From: Bacteroidales bacterium
Lineage (GTDB): Bacteria; Bacteroidota; Bacteroidia; Bacteroidales; UBA932
Direction: 5' to 3'
Length of the DNA: 64,000 bases
Assembly: GCA_024691765.1 (NCBI GenBank)
Contig: JAILNI010000049.1
Coordinates: 1-64,000 of the forward strand
Below the pieces are notes generated by a model, which was not told where the DNA came from, made no database searches, and worked only from the letters and a program-made list of their open reading frames with translations. Of this stretch, positions 17,405 to 25,697 are shown piece by piece; positions within the stretch are counted from its first letter, which is position 1, and the number at the start of each line of letters is the position of its first letter. The position numbers and the translations under genes are program-made.

Positions 17405-18703
17405 ATGAAAAGAATCCTTCTTGCGTTTGCAGCCTTCGCGCTGCTCTGCGGATCCGCTTCCGCGCTCGACCGCGACCACACCCTCAAGGTCTACAACTGG
17501 GCCGACTACATCGACGAGAACCTCATCGGTGAGTTTGAAAAGTGGTATGAGGAGCAGACCGGCGAACCCGTGAAGATCGTTTACCAGCTCTTCGACATCA
17601 ATGAGATTATGCTCTCAAAGATAGAGCTCGGCCACGAGGACTTCGACGTCGTCTGCCCTTCGGATTACATCATAGAACGCATGCTCCGGGCCGACCTGCT
17701 TCTTCCCATCGACCGCGATTTCGGGGATACGCCTGATTACCTTGGCAACATTTCGCCCTATATCATCCACAAGTTCAATCAGATAGACGGTTCCGGCAAG
17801 AATGCCAACGACTACTCTGTGGGTTATATGTGGGGCACGGTGGGCTTCCTCTACAATACGAAGCACGCCACCCGCGACGAGGTGTCCAGCTGGTACTGCC
17901 TGCAGGATCCCAAATGGACGGGCAAACTCTTCATGAAGGACGCTTTCCGCGACATCTACACCTCGCTTCACGTGGCGCTCAACCGCGACAGGATCAATGC
18001 CGGCGAACTCGACACCGAGAAGATGTGTTTCGATGCGTCTGACGAGGACATAAAGCAGGTGGAAGACTTCCTTAACACCTTCAAGAACAACGTCTCCGGC
18101 TGGGAAGCCGATTTCGGCAAGGAGCGCATGACCCAGGAGAAGGCATGGCTCAACGTCACCTGGAGCGGAGATGCCCAGTGGGCGATGGAAGAGGCGGAAG
18201 ACGTTGGCGTAAGCCTCGATTTCGTAGTTCCCGCGGAAGGCAGCATCACCTGGTTCGACGGCTGGGTAATCCCCAAATATGCGAAGAACATCAAGGCCGC
18301 ACGCTACTTCATCAACTTCCTGTGCAAGCCCGAAAATGCGCTCCGCAACATGGAGGAAATAGGTTACGTGAGCTGCGTGGGCGGTCCGGAAATACTGGCT
18401 GCCATGAGCGATCCGGACTCCTTCGAGCCCGAGGACGCAAGCTATTTCTTCGGTCCTGAGGCCGCTGCAGCCAACCTCAATCCCGTGATGTATCCTTCCG
18501 CAGAGGTGATAGCCCGCTGCGGCATGATGCACGATAACGGCGACCGTACGGAGAATCTCCTCGCGATGTGGTCGCGCGTAAAGGGCGACAGCGCAAGCAC
18601 CTTCACCTACATACTCATAGGTCTCGTGATCCTAGGACTTGTAGCAGGCGTGATTGCAGCCAATTTAGGCAGAAAGAAAAAGAAGACGCATCGCCGCAAA
18701 TAG
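17405..18703 (+). CDS. potD: Polyamine-binding protein PotD with a C-terminal membrane anchor
   Basis: 432 residues, longer than typical PotD (about 350). A signal peptide (MKRILLAFAAFALLCGSASA) is followed by the family start LKVYNWADYIDENLIGEFEK and a type 2 periplasmic binding fold. Features include the substrate-pocket segment VGYMWGTVGFLYNTKHA, TWSGDAQWAMEEAEDVG and WFDGWVIPKYAKN. Unusually, the last ~35 residues hold one hydrophobic helix (YILIGLVILGLVAGVIAANL) ending in a Lys/Arg tail (GRKKKKTHRRK), so the binding protein should be tethered to the inner membrane with its tail in the cytoplasm. There is no lipobox. Substrate (spermidine or putrescine) is inferred from family and operon. 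It is the last gene of the operon and ends 2 bp from the convergent prsW stop. Confidence 0.92.
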   Translation: MKRILLAFAAFALLCGSASALDRDHTLKVYNWADYIDENLIGEFEKWYEEQTGEPVKIVYQLFDINEIMLSKIELGHEDFDVVCPSDYIIERMLRADLLLPIDRDFGDTPDYLGNISPYIIHKFNQIDGSGKNANDYSVGYMWGTVGFLYNTKHATRDEVSSWYCLQDPKWTGKLFMKDAFRDIYTSLHVALNRDRINAGELDTEKMCFDASDEDIKQVEDFLNTFKNNVSGWEADFGKERMTQEKAWLNVTWSGDAQWAMEEAEDVGVSLDFVVPAEGSITWFDGWVIPKYAKNIKAARYFINFLCKPENALRNMEEIGYVSCVGGPEILAAMSDPDSFEPEDASYFFGPEAAAANLNPVMYPSAEVIARCGMMHDNGDRTENLLAMWSRVKGDSASTFTYILIGLVILGLVAGVIAANLGRKKKKTHRRK

Positions 18704-18705
18704 CC

Positions 18706-19524
18706 TTACTGCTCTTCCGGGGTATCGTCGTCTCCGTCAAGATAGTAGTAGCGGAAATCGTTGCCGAAGTTGTTCGGATGACGTCCTCCGTAGAAATCGC
18801 CGTGCCTGCCGTAGAAGCTGTCCGGGCCGGCATTGTCGGCCGCCTCGCTTATGATGCGGTTGCGGGTGAAGCGGAACAGCCGCAGGCAGAAGAACAGCAG
18901 CAGGCAGGTGAAGGCGACGCTCCAGCTGTCGCTGATGGAGGCGGAGAAGCAGATGGTGTCGTAGATACCATGGAGTATCACCGGATACAGCCACATCTTG
19001 GTGCAGGCGGCTTTCTTCTCATCGGGCTTCCAGCTGAAGTGCTGGCGGGAATAGTAATAACCCATGATCACCGCGAAGGCGAAGTGTCCGGGAACGGCCA
19101 GCAGCGCCCTTGAAACAGCGACCTGGAAGAATCCGAGACCGGACGATGCCAGATAGAGTATGTTCTCGAAGGTGGCGAAGCCGAGGCCGACGGCCGCAGC
19201 ATACACTATGCCGTCGTAGCGCTCGTCGAAGTCTTTGCAGCGTCGCAGAAGCAGCCAGAGCATCAGCAGTTTTGCCGTTTCCTCCGGAATTGCGGCCCCG
19301 AAGAAGGCGGTGCGCACGGCAGCCCAGAAGGTCGTCGGGTTGTTGTCGAACCAGCCGAGTCTCATCAGGGGTGCGGATATGAGCGTGGATGCAAACGTGG
19401 CAATGATTCCGAAGAGGAAACCCTTGAGTACGATATTCTTCGGCTCGGGGGTGATGTCCCTCGAGTAAACGTACCAGAAAAGTATGAATGCGGGCAGAAC
19501 CGCCGCAAGCAGGAAAAGAAGCAT
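18706..19524 (-). CDS. PrsW-family intramembrane metalloprotease
   Basis: 272 residues with about eight membrane helices. The three catalytic motifs of the family are present: EETAK (in FFGAAIPEETAKLLML), FENILY (GFATFENILYL) and HGIYD (LHGIYDTICF), giving the Glu and His zinc ligands. PrsW proteins are glutamic-type membrane proteases related to CAAX proteases; PrsW of Bacillus cleaves an anti-sigma factor. The last ~45 residues form a hydrophilic Asn/Gly/Tyr/Asp-rich cytoplasmic tail of unknown use. Its ATG shares one base with the stop of the DUF819 gene (TAATG), so the two are coupled. The substrate is unknown, and no anti-sigma gene is adjacent. Confidence 0.88.
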   Translation of the reverse strand: MLLFLLAAVLPAFILFWYVYSRDITPEPKNIVLKGFLFGIIATFASTLISAPLMRLGWFDNNPTTFWAAVRTAFFGAAIPEETAKLLMLWLLLRRCKDFDERYDGIVYAAAVGLGFATFENILYLASSGLGFFQVAVSRALLAVPGHFAFAVIMGYYYSRQHFSWKPDEKKAACTKMWLYPVILHGIYDTICFSASISDSWSVAFTCLLLFFCLRLFRFTRNRIISEAADNAGPDSFYGRHGDFYGGRHPNNFGNDFRYYYLDGDDDTPEEQ

Positions 19525-20669
19525 TATAACAAGGTTAAAAGTTGACTGATGATGAATCCGAGGTAATTGCCCGCCGCATAGCCGATAATACCGGCGGTAA
19601 GTCCTACCACAAGCACGCGGTCGTTCTTCATTGCGGCCGACATCATGGGAACGAACGGGGGCGAGCAGATGAAGGAGACGGAGCAGACCACGGTGGTGTC
19701 AGCGTCCAGCCTGAACAGCTTTGCAAGCAGTACGTTGAGAAGCAACGAACCGAAGATGACCAGGGTCAGGTAGCCCAGCATGTTAAGGCCACCGCTGAGG
19801 TCCAGTTTGCCCAGGTCGGCCATCGATGCCACTACAATCGAGAATACATATATGAAATACATCGCCGTAGGCTCGTTGTAACGGCGCTGCCTTACGGTTT
19901 TCCAGAAGGATGCGGCGATTCCCAGCGTGGTAAGCAGCAGGATAAACACGGTCATGAACCAGCCCTTGGCAAGGAGGCCTATGCCGGCCGAAACGCCTAT
20001 GATGCCGACAGTTACCAGCAGCGGCAGCCACTCTTCGCGCAAATAGGCGCCGAGTGAAGGTTTCCCGGTATCTTCTTTTATGGCGCCGAGGGTGGCACAG
20101 GTTTCAGAGGGTCTGCTGCTTTCGGTCGGCCTCCCCGGCAGGAACTTCCGGAACAGTTTGATTCCTATCGCTATGAGGAAGGTCAGGTACAGGAAACTTA
20201 CCACCATGTCGTAGGAGTTCAGCAGGATGAAGGTCTCTTCCGTCACTCCGAGCATCTGTTTGATTGCGGCAAGGTTCACCGTTCCTCCGGTGTAAACTCC
20301 CGTGAGCATCCCTCCGATCTTGGCTCCGTCTGGGATATGTTTTCCGAACACGAGGTAACCGGCCACGACCATCAGGATAACCGAAACCATGCCGAGCACT
20401 ATCGCCAGCAAATGCGACCTGGTCTCTCCCCTGCGGAATGTGCAGCCGAAGAGCATCAGGGGTATCGCAAGGGGCACGGCGGCACTCGACAGGGCTTCCT
20501 GGATCGCTGCCATCCCGGATGGGCGCCACACATTGCCGAGGATGATTCCGAGGATATAAAGCACCAGCACCGGGCCTATCTTGCCGAGCCATGATACCTT
20601 ACGGCAGAGCCACAGGACGCAGGCCGGGGCAAGGATGTAAACCAGTATGAGGAGAATGTTCCCGAACAT
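19524..20669 (-). CDS. DUF819 family membrane protein
   Basis: 381 residues, about ten to eleven membrane helices in two inverted-looking halves. The family-typical segment KIGGMLTGVYTGGTVNLAAI and the second-half CSPPFVPMMSAAMKNDR match DUF819 (YjcL-like) proteins. The fold suggests a secondary transporter related to other inverted-repeat carriers, but substrates are unknown. It has its own promoter 16 bp upstream and is followed immediately by the PrsW protease. Confidence 0.85.
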   Translation of the reverse strand: MFGNILLILVYILAPACVLWLCRKVSWLGKIGPVLVLYILGIILGNVWRPSGMAAIQEALSSAAVPLAIPLMLFGCTFRRGETRSHLLAIVLGMVSVILMVVAGYLVFGKHIPDGAKIGGMLTGVYTGGTVNLAAIKQMLGVTEETFILLNSYDMVVSFLYLTFLIAIGIKLFRKFLPGRPTESSRPSETCATLGAIKEDTGKPSLGAYLREEWLPLLVTVGIIGVSAGIGLLAKGWFMTVFILLLTTLGIAASFWKTVRQRRYNEPTAMYFIYVFSIVVASMADLGKLDLSGGLNMLGYLTLVIFGSLLLNVLLAKLFRLDADTTVVCSVSFICSPPFVPMMSAAMKNDRVLVVGLTAGIIGYAAGNYLGFIISQLLTLL

Positions 20670-20685
20670 AGATATGATTGCTCTA

Positions 20686-20693
20686 CAAAAATA
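20686..20693 (-). promoter_or_regulatory. -7 box TATTTTTG for DUF819-prsW
   Basis: Full TAnnTTTG match on the minus strand, 16 bp before the ATG at 20669. Confidence 0.6.
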
Positions 20694-20706
20694 GGAAAAT
20701 AATCAC

Positions 20707-20714
20707 TAACTTTG
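20707..20714 (+). promoter_or_regulatory. -7 box TAACTTTG for the HerA-like ATPase operon
   Basis: Full TAnnTTTG match on the plus strand, 29 bp before the ATG at 20744, divergent from the DUF819 promoter. Confidence 0.65.
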
Positions 20715-20743
20715 TAGATATAGAAAACTAATACCCCACAATA

Positions 20744-22339
20744 ATGCTAGACAACGAACGCGGGCTCTACGTGGCCCATTGCGAAGAAGGGCCGATATCC
20801 ATATGCGGCCGCATGGCCAACCGCCACGGCCTCATTGCCGGCGCCACCGGTACCGGAAAAACCGTTTCCCTCCAGGTCCTTGCCGAGACCTTCTGTCAGG
20901 CGGGCGTACCCTGCTTCATGGCGGACATGAAAGGCGACCTCTCCGGAATCAGCCAGCCCGGAAAGATGAGCGGATTCATTGAGAAACGGAAAGCGGAATT
21001 CGGAATCGAAGATCCGCAGTTCGCAGGCTGCCCTGTGCGCTTCTACGACGTCTTTGGCGAGCAGGGCCATCCCATGCGCACCACCATAAGCAACATGGGC
21101 CCCATGCTCATCAGCCGTCTTCTCGGCCTCAATGAGGTGCAGAGCGGAGTGCTGGACATAGTCTTCCGCGTTGCCGACGACCGAGGCCTCCTGCTGCTCG
21201 ACCTCAAGGACCTTCGGGCCATGACGGTCTACGTGGCCGACCATGCTTCCGAGTATCGCGCCACCTATGGGAACGTCACCGAAGGTTCCGTAGGCGCCAT
21301 CCAGCGTGCCCTTCTCAGCCTGGAGAACCAGGGTGCCGACAAGTTCTTCGGCGAACCCGCCTTCGATATCTTCGACCTTCTGCAGACCAACAACGGAAAG
21401 GGCATCCTGAGCGTTCTCGCCGCGGACAAGCTCATGCAGAATCCCAAGCTCTACTCCACCTTCCTCCTCTGGCTGCTTTCCGATATCTATGCGAAACTCC
21501 CAGAGGTCGGCGACATGGAGCTTCCCAAGTTCGTTTTCTTCTTCGACGAGGCCCACACCCTCTTCGAAGACACCTCCAAAGCCCTTACCGACAAGATAGA
21601 GCAGGTCATCCGCCTTATCCGCAGCAAGGGCGTGGGAGTATACTTCGTAACGCAGAACCCAACAGACATCCCCGACGTCATACTCGGCCAGCTGGGCAAC
21701 CGCATACAGCACGCCCTTCGCGCCTATACCCCGAAAGACCAGAAAGCGGTACGCGCAGCCGCAGAGACCTTCCGCGCCAACCCTGCATTCAAGACTGAAG
21801 ACGCCATCATGCAGCTCGAGACCGGCGAGGCCCTCGTCTCCCTTCTCGACGAAAAAGGCGCTCCCAGCGTAGTCCAGCGTGCGAAGATACTCTTCCCTCT
21901 CAGCCAGATAGGGGCAATCAGCCCGGCTGAGCGTCAGCAGGTGATCAACTCCAGCATGATAGCAGGCAAGTACGACCACCCCATCGACCGTGAATCCGCC
22001 TTTGAAGTGCTTCTCGCAGATGCGAAAAAGGCAGAAGAGGAGCAGGCCGCCCAGGAGGCCCTCGTTGCCAAACAGGCCGAGGAGAGCGTTGCCGCAGCAA
22101 AGAAGAACGGCAATTCCAAGGGCACCCAGAGCATATTCGGAAAGATTGCCAAGGCCGCCCTCGGCGCCGTGGTGACCAGCGTTACAGCCTCTGCCGGCAC
22201 CATCGTGGCCAACAAGGTAACCGGCAAGAAGAGCAAGAGCACCTCGGCGAAGAATGTGGCAAACAAGGCCGTCAAAAACGCCACTGCCGCCGCCGGCCGC
22301 ACCCTCACCCGTTCAATCCTCGGAAGCCTCCTCAAATGA
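20744..22339 (+). CDS. HerA-C-like P-loop ATPase, DUF853 (YjgR-like)
   Basis: 531 residues. Walker A is [17 protein letters not shown] near residue 35, and Walker B is [14 protein letters not shown]. The segments [37 protein letters not shown] and [20 protein letters not shown] are characteristic of the DUF853/YjgR group of HerA-FtsK-type ATPases. The C-terminal ~110 residues are Ala/Lys-rich and low complexity. It is cytosolic; the related HerA translocates DNA, but YjgR proteins have no assigned role. It heads an operon with two envelope lipoproteins (4 bp overlaps), an association I cannot explain. Confidence 0.88.
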   Translation: MLDNERGLYVAHCEEGPISICGRMANRHGLIAGATGTGKTVSLQVLAETFCQAGVPCFMADMKGDLSGISQPGKMSGFIEKRKAEFGIEDPQFAGCPVRFYDVFGEQGHPMRTTISNMGPMLISRLLGLNEVQSGVLDIVFRVADDRGLLLLDLKDLRAMTVYVADHASEYRATYGNVTEGSVGAIQRALLSLENQGADKFFGEPAFDIFDLLQTNNGKGILSVLAADKLMQNPKLYSTFLLWLLSDIYAKLPEVGDMELPKFVFFFDEAHTLFEDTSKALTDKIEQVIRLIRSKGVGVYFVTQNPTDIPDVILGQLGNRIQHALRAYTPKDQKAVRAAAETFRANPAFKTEDAIMQLETGEALVSLLDEKGAPSVVQRAKILFPLSQIGAISPAERQQVINSSMIAGKYDHPIDRESAFEVLLADAKKAEEEQAAQEALVAKQAEESVAAAKKNGNSKGTQSIFGKIAKAALGAVVTSVTASAGTIVANKVTGKKSKSTSAKNVANKAVKNATAAAGRTLTRSILGSLLK

Positions 22340-23559
22340 AACGGCTCGCCTTCATAGCTGCAGCCCTGCTGCTGGCCGCACTCCCCTTCTCCTGTGGGCA
22401 GAAAAACTCCCGCGCCGACGCCTGCCCCCAGAAAGACACCGTCTACCCTCTCGGCTTCCTCACCGACACCCTCCGGCTCGAGTCCTCTAAAGTGCGCAGC
22501 GGCGACACCTTCGCCGGCCTCTTCCTGCGTCTGGGTCTTCCCAAAGAGAGGCTCTACCCCCTTTCGCAGGCCGCCGACAGTATATTCGACGTCCGCCTCA
22601 TCCGTGCCGACCGCCCCATCGAAGCCTATTATACCGCCGACACGCTCTCCCCGAGCCTGCAGTACGTTGTCTACAAAAACGACCGCATCAACTCCACCGT
22701 CTTCCGCTGCTTCGACTCGCTTGCCGTCTGGAAAGTCTCCAAGCAGGTCGACACCGTGCGCAAATATGTGGACGTAACCATAAAGAACTCGCTCTGGCAG
22801 GACCTTGTTGACGCCGGGGAATCCCCCATCTTCATAGCTACCTTCGAGAGCGTCTACGAATGGACCGTTAACTTCTTCGCCCTGCACGAGGGCGACCGTT
22901 TCCAGGCCATAGCCCGCGAGCGGGTGTGCGAGGGCGAGGTCTTCGATGTGCTCGGGATTGATTTCGCCGTGTACAGCCGCGGACGCGATTCCCTCTACGC
23001 CATACGCTTCGACCAGGGCGACAACGGCAACAAGTACTGGAACCAGAAGGGTGAGAGCATGCGCAAGGCCTTCCTCAAGGCTCCACTCAAGTTCAGCCGC
23101 ATAAGCTCGCGCTTCACCTATCACCGCAAGCATCCCATCTACGGCACCGTCCGTCCGCATACGGGCGTCGATTACGCTGCACCCGCAGGCACTCCGGTAC
23201 ATGCACTCGGCGACGGCACTGTTACCCGGGCCAGCTGGGACTCCCACGGCGGAGGCAATTATGTCAAGATATCCCATCCCAACCGCTATGAGACAGGCTA
23301 TATGCACCTTAAAGGCTATGCCAAGGGAATACGTCCAGGCGTTCGCGTGGAGCAGGGCCAGGTAATTGGTTACGTCGGCTCCACCGGCGCATCCACCGGC
23401 CCACACCTCGATTTCCGGGTTTGGAAGAACGGCACCCCCATCGACCCGCTCAAGATGGAATCCCCGTCCTCCGAGCCTCTGAAGGCCGCCAATAAACCAG
23501 CCCTGGATTCACTGTTCCGTATGTACAAGGCGGAAGTAGACTCCCTCGCGAAAAAATGA
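22336..23559 (+). CDS. M23 family peptidoglycan endopeptidase, lipoprotein
   Basis: 407 residues. A signal sequence with lipobox (LPFSC, Cys at residue 21) suggests a lipoprotein. The central region resembles OapA/LysM-like spacer domains of murein peptidases. The M23 domain occupies about residues 265-370, with [20 protein letters not shown] (His and Asp zinc ligands), [14 protein letters not shown] and [18 protein letters not shown]. In most M23 enzymes the last motif reads HLH; here it is HLD, a variant I believe is seen in other Bacteroidota. It should cut peptide crosslinks in peptidoglycan. It overlaps the preceding ATPase and the following gene by 4 bp each. Confidence 0.88.
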   Translation: MKRLAFIAAALLLAALPFSCGQKNSRADACPQKDTVYPLGFLTDTLRLESSKVRSGDTFAGLFLRLGLPKERLYPLSQAADSIFDVRLIRADRPIEAYYTADTLSPSLQYVVYKNDRINSTVFRCFDSLAVWKVSKQVDTVRKYVDVTIKNSLWQDLVDAGESPIFIATFESVYEWTVNFFALHEGDRFQAIARERVCEGEVFDVLGIDFAVYSRGRDSLYAIRFDQGDNGNKYWNQKGESMRKAFLKAPLKFSRISSRFTYHRKHPIYGTVRPHTGVDYAAPAGTPVHALGDGTVTRASWDSHGGGNYVKISHPNRYETGYMHLKGYAKGIRPGVRVEQGQVIGYVGSTGASTGPHLDFRVWKNGTPIDPLKMESPSSEPLKAANKPALDSLFRMYKAEVDSLAKK

Positions 23560-24056
23560 AAAGAACCTTACTGATTGCCCTGCTCGCCGGCGCTATGTCG
23601 GCTGTCTCCTGCGAAGAATTGGGCGGAGACTGGATTGTGGACTGGACTCCGGTATCGATTTATATCAATGCCGTCGATTCCGAAGGAAACTCCATAATCT
23701 CCCCCGACATGCCGGGAATGTCGCTCACTTTCAAGGGTGTTGAGTATCCCGTGCAGGATGTTGAAAGCGCCAGGGGCGCGACGAAGGCGTACCTTGCCAT
23801 TATCCACGGGCTTCTTGCCGTGCCGCAGTACGAGATCGACGGGAAAACTGTCTATCAGCTGGTTTTCGGCGAGATCGACGGCGCCGCGGACATGGACGAG
23901 GACATAGTCCTCACCTGGCCCGACGGTTCCAGAGACACCATCCACTACCACTGCTCCGACCATCGCGAAGGCCGCCACCCCACCTGCAAGCGCAGCTGGA
24001 AACTCAACGGCAAGGCCCACGACGGCGGCATCTTCAGCTTCACCGGGAAGAGTTAG
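23556..24056 (+). CDS. Small predicted lipoprotein of unknown function
   Basis: 166 residues. A signal peptide with lipobox (SAVSC, Cys at residue 19) is followed by a globular domain with no motif I recognise. The C-terminus has a His/Cys-rich stretch (TIHYHCSDHREGRHPTCKRS) that could bind metal or form a disulphide. It is the last gene of the DUF853-M23 operon (4 bp overlap). Beyond its stop the sequence turns non-coding. Confidence 0.7.
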   Translation: MKRTLLIALLAGAMSAVSCEELGGDWIVDWTPVSIYINAVDSEGNSIISPDMPGMSLTFKGVEYPVQDVESARGATKAYLAIIHGLLAVPQYEIDGKTVYQLVFGEIDGAADMDEDIVLTWPDGSRDTIHYHCSDHREGRHPTCKRSWKLNGKAHDGGIFSFTGKS

Positions 24057-24235
24057 GCGGAGTCCTGCCCCCGGAGGGACTTCGTTCGCTTCGCTCACTC
24101 CGGCCCCTCCCAACGTATTCTTCGTCCCCGCTGCGCAGGGACTCGTCTCCGTCGGGCCCCATCCCCCTGCCCCTGTCCGGGGGTGGACAGGCCCTCCGGG
24201 GAGCTGGCTCCGCAGCCACATGTGACCAAGATTTC
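24057..24235. repeat. GC-rich hairpin-dense non-coding block
   Basis: About 180 bp with no convincing reading frame and several perfect short hairpins: CCGGAG/CTCCGG around a TTCGTTCGCTTCGC loop, GTCCC/GGGAC around a self-complementary TGCGCA, CCTGTCC/GGACAGG (loop GGGGGT), and TGGCT/AGCCA. It ends abruptly in AT-rich DNA near 24236. It could be a dispersed REP-like element, the terminator zone of the lipoprotein operon, or an insertion boundary. Confidence 0.5.
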
Positions 24236-24260
24236 ATATAAAAGCGATAGGGAGTATTTA

Positions 24261-24296
24261 TTTTACGTTTTTTAAGAAACCATTAAAAACGTAAAA
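24261..24296. repeat. 12-bp perfect AT-rich inverted repeat
   Basis: TTTTACGTTTTT (24261-24272) and AAAAACGTAAAA (24285-24296) are exact reverse complements around a 12-nt spacer. No T-run follows on the plus strand. It lies at the left edge of the AT-rich hicAB island, between the hairpin block and the hicA promoter; nothing else is seen from 24297 to 24355. Confidence 0.75.
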
Positions 24297-24355
24297 ATCT
24301 GCATTTCATTCGTCACTAAGTTTAGGAAATAGCAATTTGTATTCATAAGTTTGTT

Positions 24356-24388
24356 CAGGCAATCCATAATGTGGGGCCTGATTTTTTT
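24356..24388 (+). terminator. Possible terminator hairpin with T-run upstream of hicA
   Basis: CAGGC and GCCTG pair around a 15-nt partly pairing loop and are followed by seven T. The stem is only 5 bp plus internal pairs. It would insulate hicAB from reads coming from the left. Confidence 0.4.
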
Positions 24389-24395
24389 ATTATTA

Positions 24396-24427
24396 TTTGT
24401 TTAATGATATATTTTTATATATCTTTG
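24396..24427 (+). promoter_or_regulatory. hicAB promoter with consensus -33 and -7 boxes
   Basis: TTTG at 24396-24399, a 20-bp spacer, and TATCTTTG at 24420-24427, 13 bp before the hicA ATG. This is a textbook Bacteroidota promoter and one of the best in the window. Confidence 0.85.
24406..24423. promoter_or_regulatory. Inverted repeat overlapping the hicAB -7 box, candidate HicB operator
   Basis: GATATAT-TTTT-ATATATC is a perfect 7-bp inverted repeat inside the promoter spacer that runs into the -7 box. HicB-type antitoxins with a DNA-binding tail repress their own promoter, and this is where such an operator would sit. AT-richness makes short repeats more likely by chance. Confidence 0.5.
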
Positions 24428-24440
24428 CGCGTCCGACAAA

Positions 24441-24638
24441 ATGAAACGATATAAAGTCAGACAAGTATTGAAATTGCTTAAGGATGATGGATGGGAAATC
24501 GTGCGGACGAAAGGAGATCATCGTCAATTAAAAAATTCGAATGAAATGCCTGGAACCGTTACGATTAGTGGAAAACTCAATCAAACGATCAGCCAGGAAT
24601 TGCTAAATAGCATCTGGAAACAGGCTGGATGGAGGTAA
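24441..24638 (+). CDS. hicA: HicA-family mRNA interferase toxin
   Basis: 65 residues with the dsRBD-like HicA fold: KRYKVRQVLKLLKDDGWEIV, then RTKGDHRQLKN with the catalytic His, VTISGK and a C-terminal helix LLNSIWKQAGW. HicA cleaves mRNA when free of HicB. It is AT-richer than the surrounding genes, which suggests recent acquisition. It has its own promoter and is followed 3 bp later by hicB. Confidence 0.9.
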   Translation: MKRYKVRQVLKLLKDDGWEIVRTKGDHRQLKNSNEMPGTVTISGKLNQTISQELLNSIWKQAGWR

Positions 24639-24641
24639 TAT

Positions 24642-25046
24642 ATGAATAAACTTATAATCAATATCGACTGGGTGCCACGGAACTTCGCGGCGGCGCCGGC
24701 ATGTGAAGACATTGCATGCGTGGCGACAGGCAAGACTCTAGAAGAAGTCAAGGCAAATATCCAGGAGGCTCTGGAACTCCAAATCAGTGGGATGAAAGAG
24801 GACGGCACTCCGCTGCCTGAAGAAATCGCAGGTGAATGGGAGCCGGAGTTCCGGCTTACAACAAGGGCGCAACTAAAGTATACCGGAAATTACATCTCTC
24901 GGAAGGCACTTGCGAAGGAAACGGGCATTGCTGAACAGCAGCTGAGCCATTACGCGAATGGGCAACGGCATCCTCGTCCTGATATGCAAAAACGAATATC
25001 CGCTGGTATCCTTGCAATCAGCAAGTTGATTGTTGCGGCGCTATAG
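24642..25046 (+). CDS. hicB: HicB-family antitoxin with C-terminal helix-turn-helix
   Basis: 134 residues. The N-terminal ~75 residues have the degenerate RNase-H fold of HicB (ACEDIACVATGKTLEEVKAN, then IQEALELQISGMKEDG). The C-terminal part is an XRE-like helix-turn-helix (SRKALAKETGIAEQQLSHYA followed by NGQRHP). It should neutralise HicA by direct binding and repress the operon. The full set of domains and an intact partner suggest a working module. Confidence 0.9.
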   Translation: MNKLIINIDWVPRNFAAAPACEDIACVATGKTLEEVKANIQEALELQISGMKEDGTPLPEEIAGEWEPEFRLTTRAQLKYTGNYISRKALAKETGIAEQQLSHYANGQRHPRPDMQKRISAGILAISKLIVAAL

Positions 25047-25288
25047 ATATCATCTTGCACGGCGCATATATTTGCACGATACCTTTTTAAACAGAAATAA
25101 TCCCGGAGATTGCTGCATCTAGCTTGGTTCATGACAGCTACGCTGCTTCACCACAATCTCAGGGAAGTATCACACAAATAAATCTTTAATTGGTCAGCGA
25201 TTCTAGAGGTTGCTTGCAGCGAGTCTTATTCGATAAGGCAATCTATATTGGAGCAATTGGAGATGTAACAGAAAACGTTCTTCATATC

Positions 25289-25318
25289 GCAAAGATAGGG
25301 AGTTTTTGCTATCTTTGC
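25289..25318. promoter_or_regulatory. Perfect 10-bp palindrome containing the yccF -7 box
   Basis: GCAAAGATAG (25289-25298) and CTATCTTTGC (25309-25318) are exact reverse complements 10 bp apart. The right arm holds the plus-strand -7 box TATCTTTG (25310-25317), 5 bp before the ATG at 25323; the left arm holds an identical box facing the other way. The stretch 25047-25288 to its left has no gene that I can support. Confidence 0.7.
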
Positions 25319-25322
25319 CTTA

Positions 25323-25691
25323 ATGAAAACACTCGGCAACATACTCTGGCTCATTCTGGGCGGCATACTTATCGCCCTCGTATATTATATAATAGGTCTG
25401 CTGATGTGCGTTACCGTCATCGGCATACCCTTCGGGCTGCAGCTGTTCAAGCTCGGCACCTTCTCCCTCTGGCCGTTCGGGCATGAGCTGGTGGACGGGC
25501 CGAACCAGCCGGGCTGCGTTTCCGTCGTGATGAACCTCATCTGGGTGCTTCTCGGCTGGTGGGAAGTGGCACTGCTTCATCTGGCGGCCGGCGTCATCTT
25601 CTGCGTAAGCATAGTCGGCATCCCCTTCGGCCTGCAGCACTTCAAAATGACCATATCTTCCATCTTCCCCTTCGGAAAAGAAATACATTGA
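25323..25691 (+). CDS. YccF domain inner-membrane protein
   Basis: 122 residues made of two copies of the YccF unit, each a hydrophobic helix pair followed by the motif VIGIPFGLQLFKL in the first copy and VGIPFGLQHFKM in the second. Function is unknown; members are small inner-membrane proteins. The -7 box ends 5 bp before the ATG, so the transcript is probably leaderless; the next internal Met would remove the first membrane helix. It is followed 6 bp later by a potassium channel gene. Confidence 0.88.
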   Translation: MKTLGNILWLILGGILIALVYYIIGLLMCVTVIGIPFGLQLFKLGTFSLWPFGHELVDGPNQPGCVSVVMNLIWVLLGWWEVALLHLAAGVIFCVSIVGIPFGLQHFKMTISSIFPFGKEIH

Positions 25692-25697
25692 CGGCAC

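Noticed and set aside
21934..23406. 490-codon open frame on the minus strand
   Set aside because: Antisense to the DUF853 ATPase and M23 peptidase; the real genes have clear motifs and coupled starts.
25047..25288. A gene or RNA between hicB and yccF, with a TATATTTG box at 25067-25074
   Set aside because: No -33 box at the right distance, no terminator downstream, and the one open frame (from 25190) runs into yccF out of frame with no family match.
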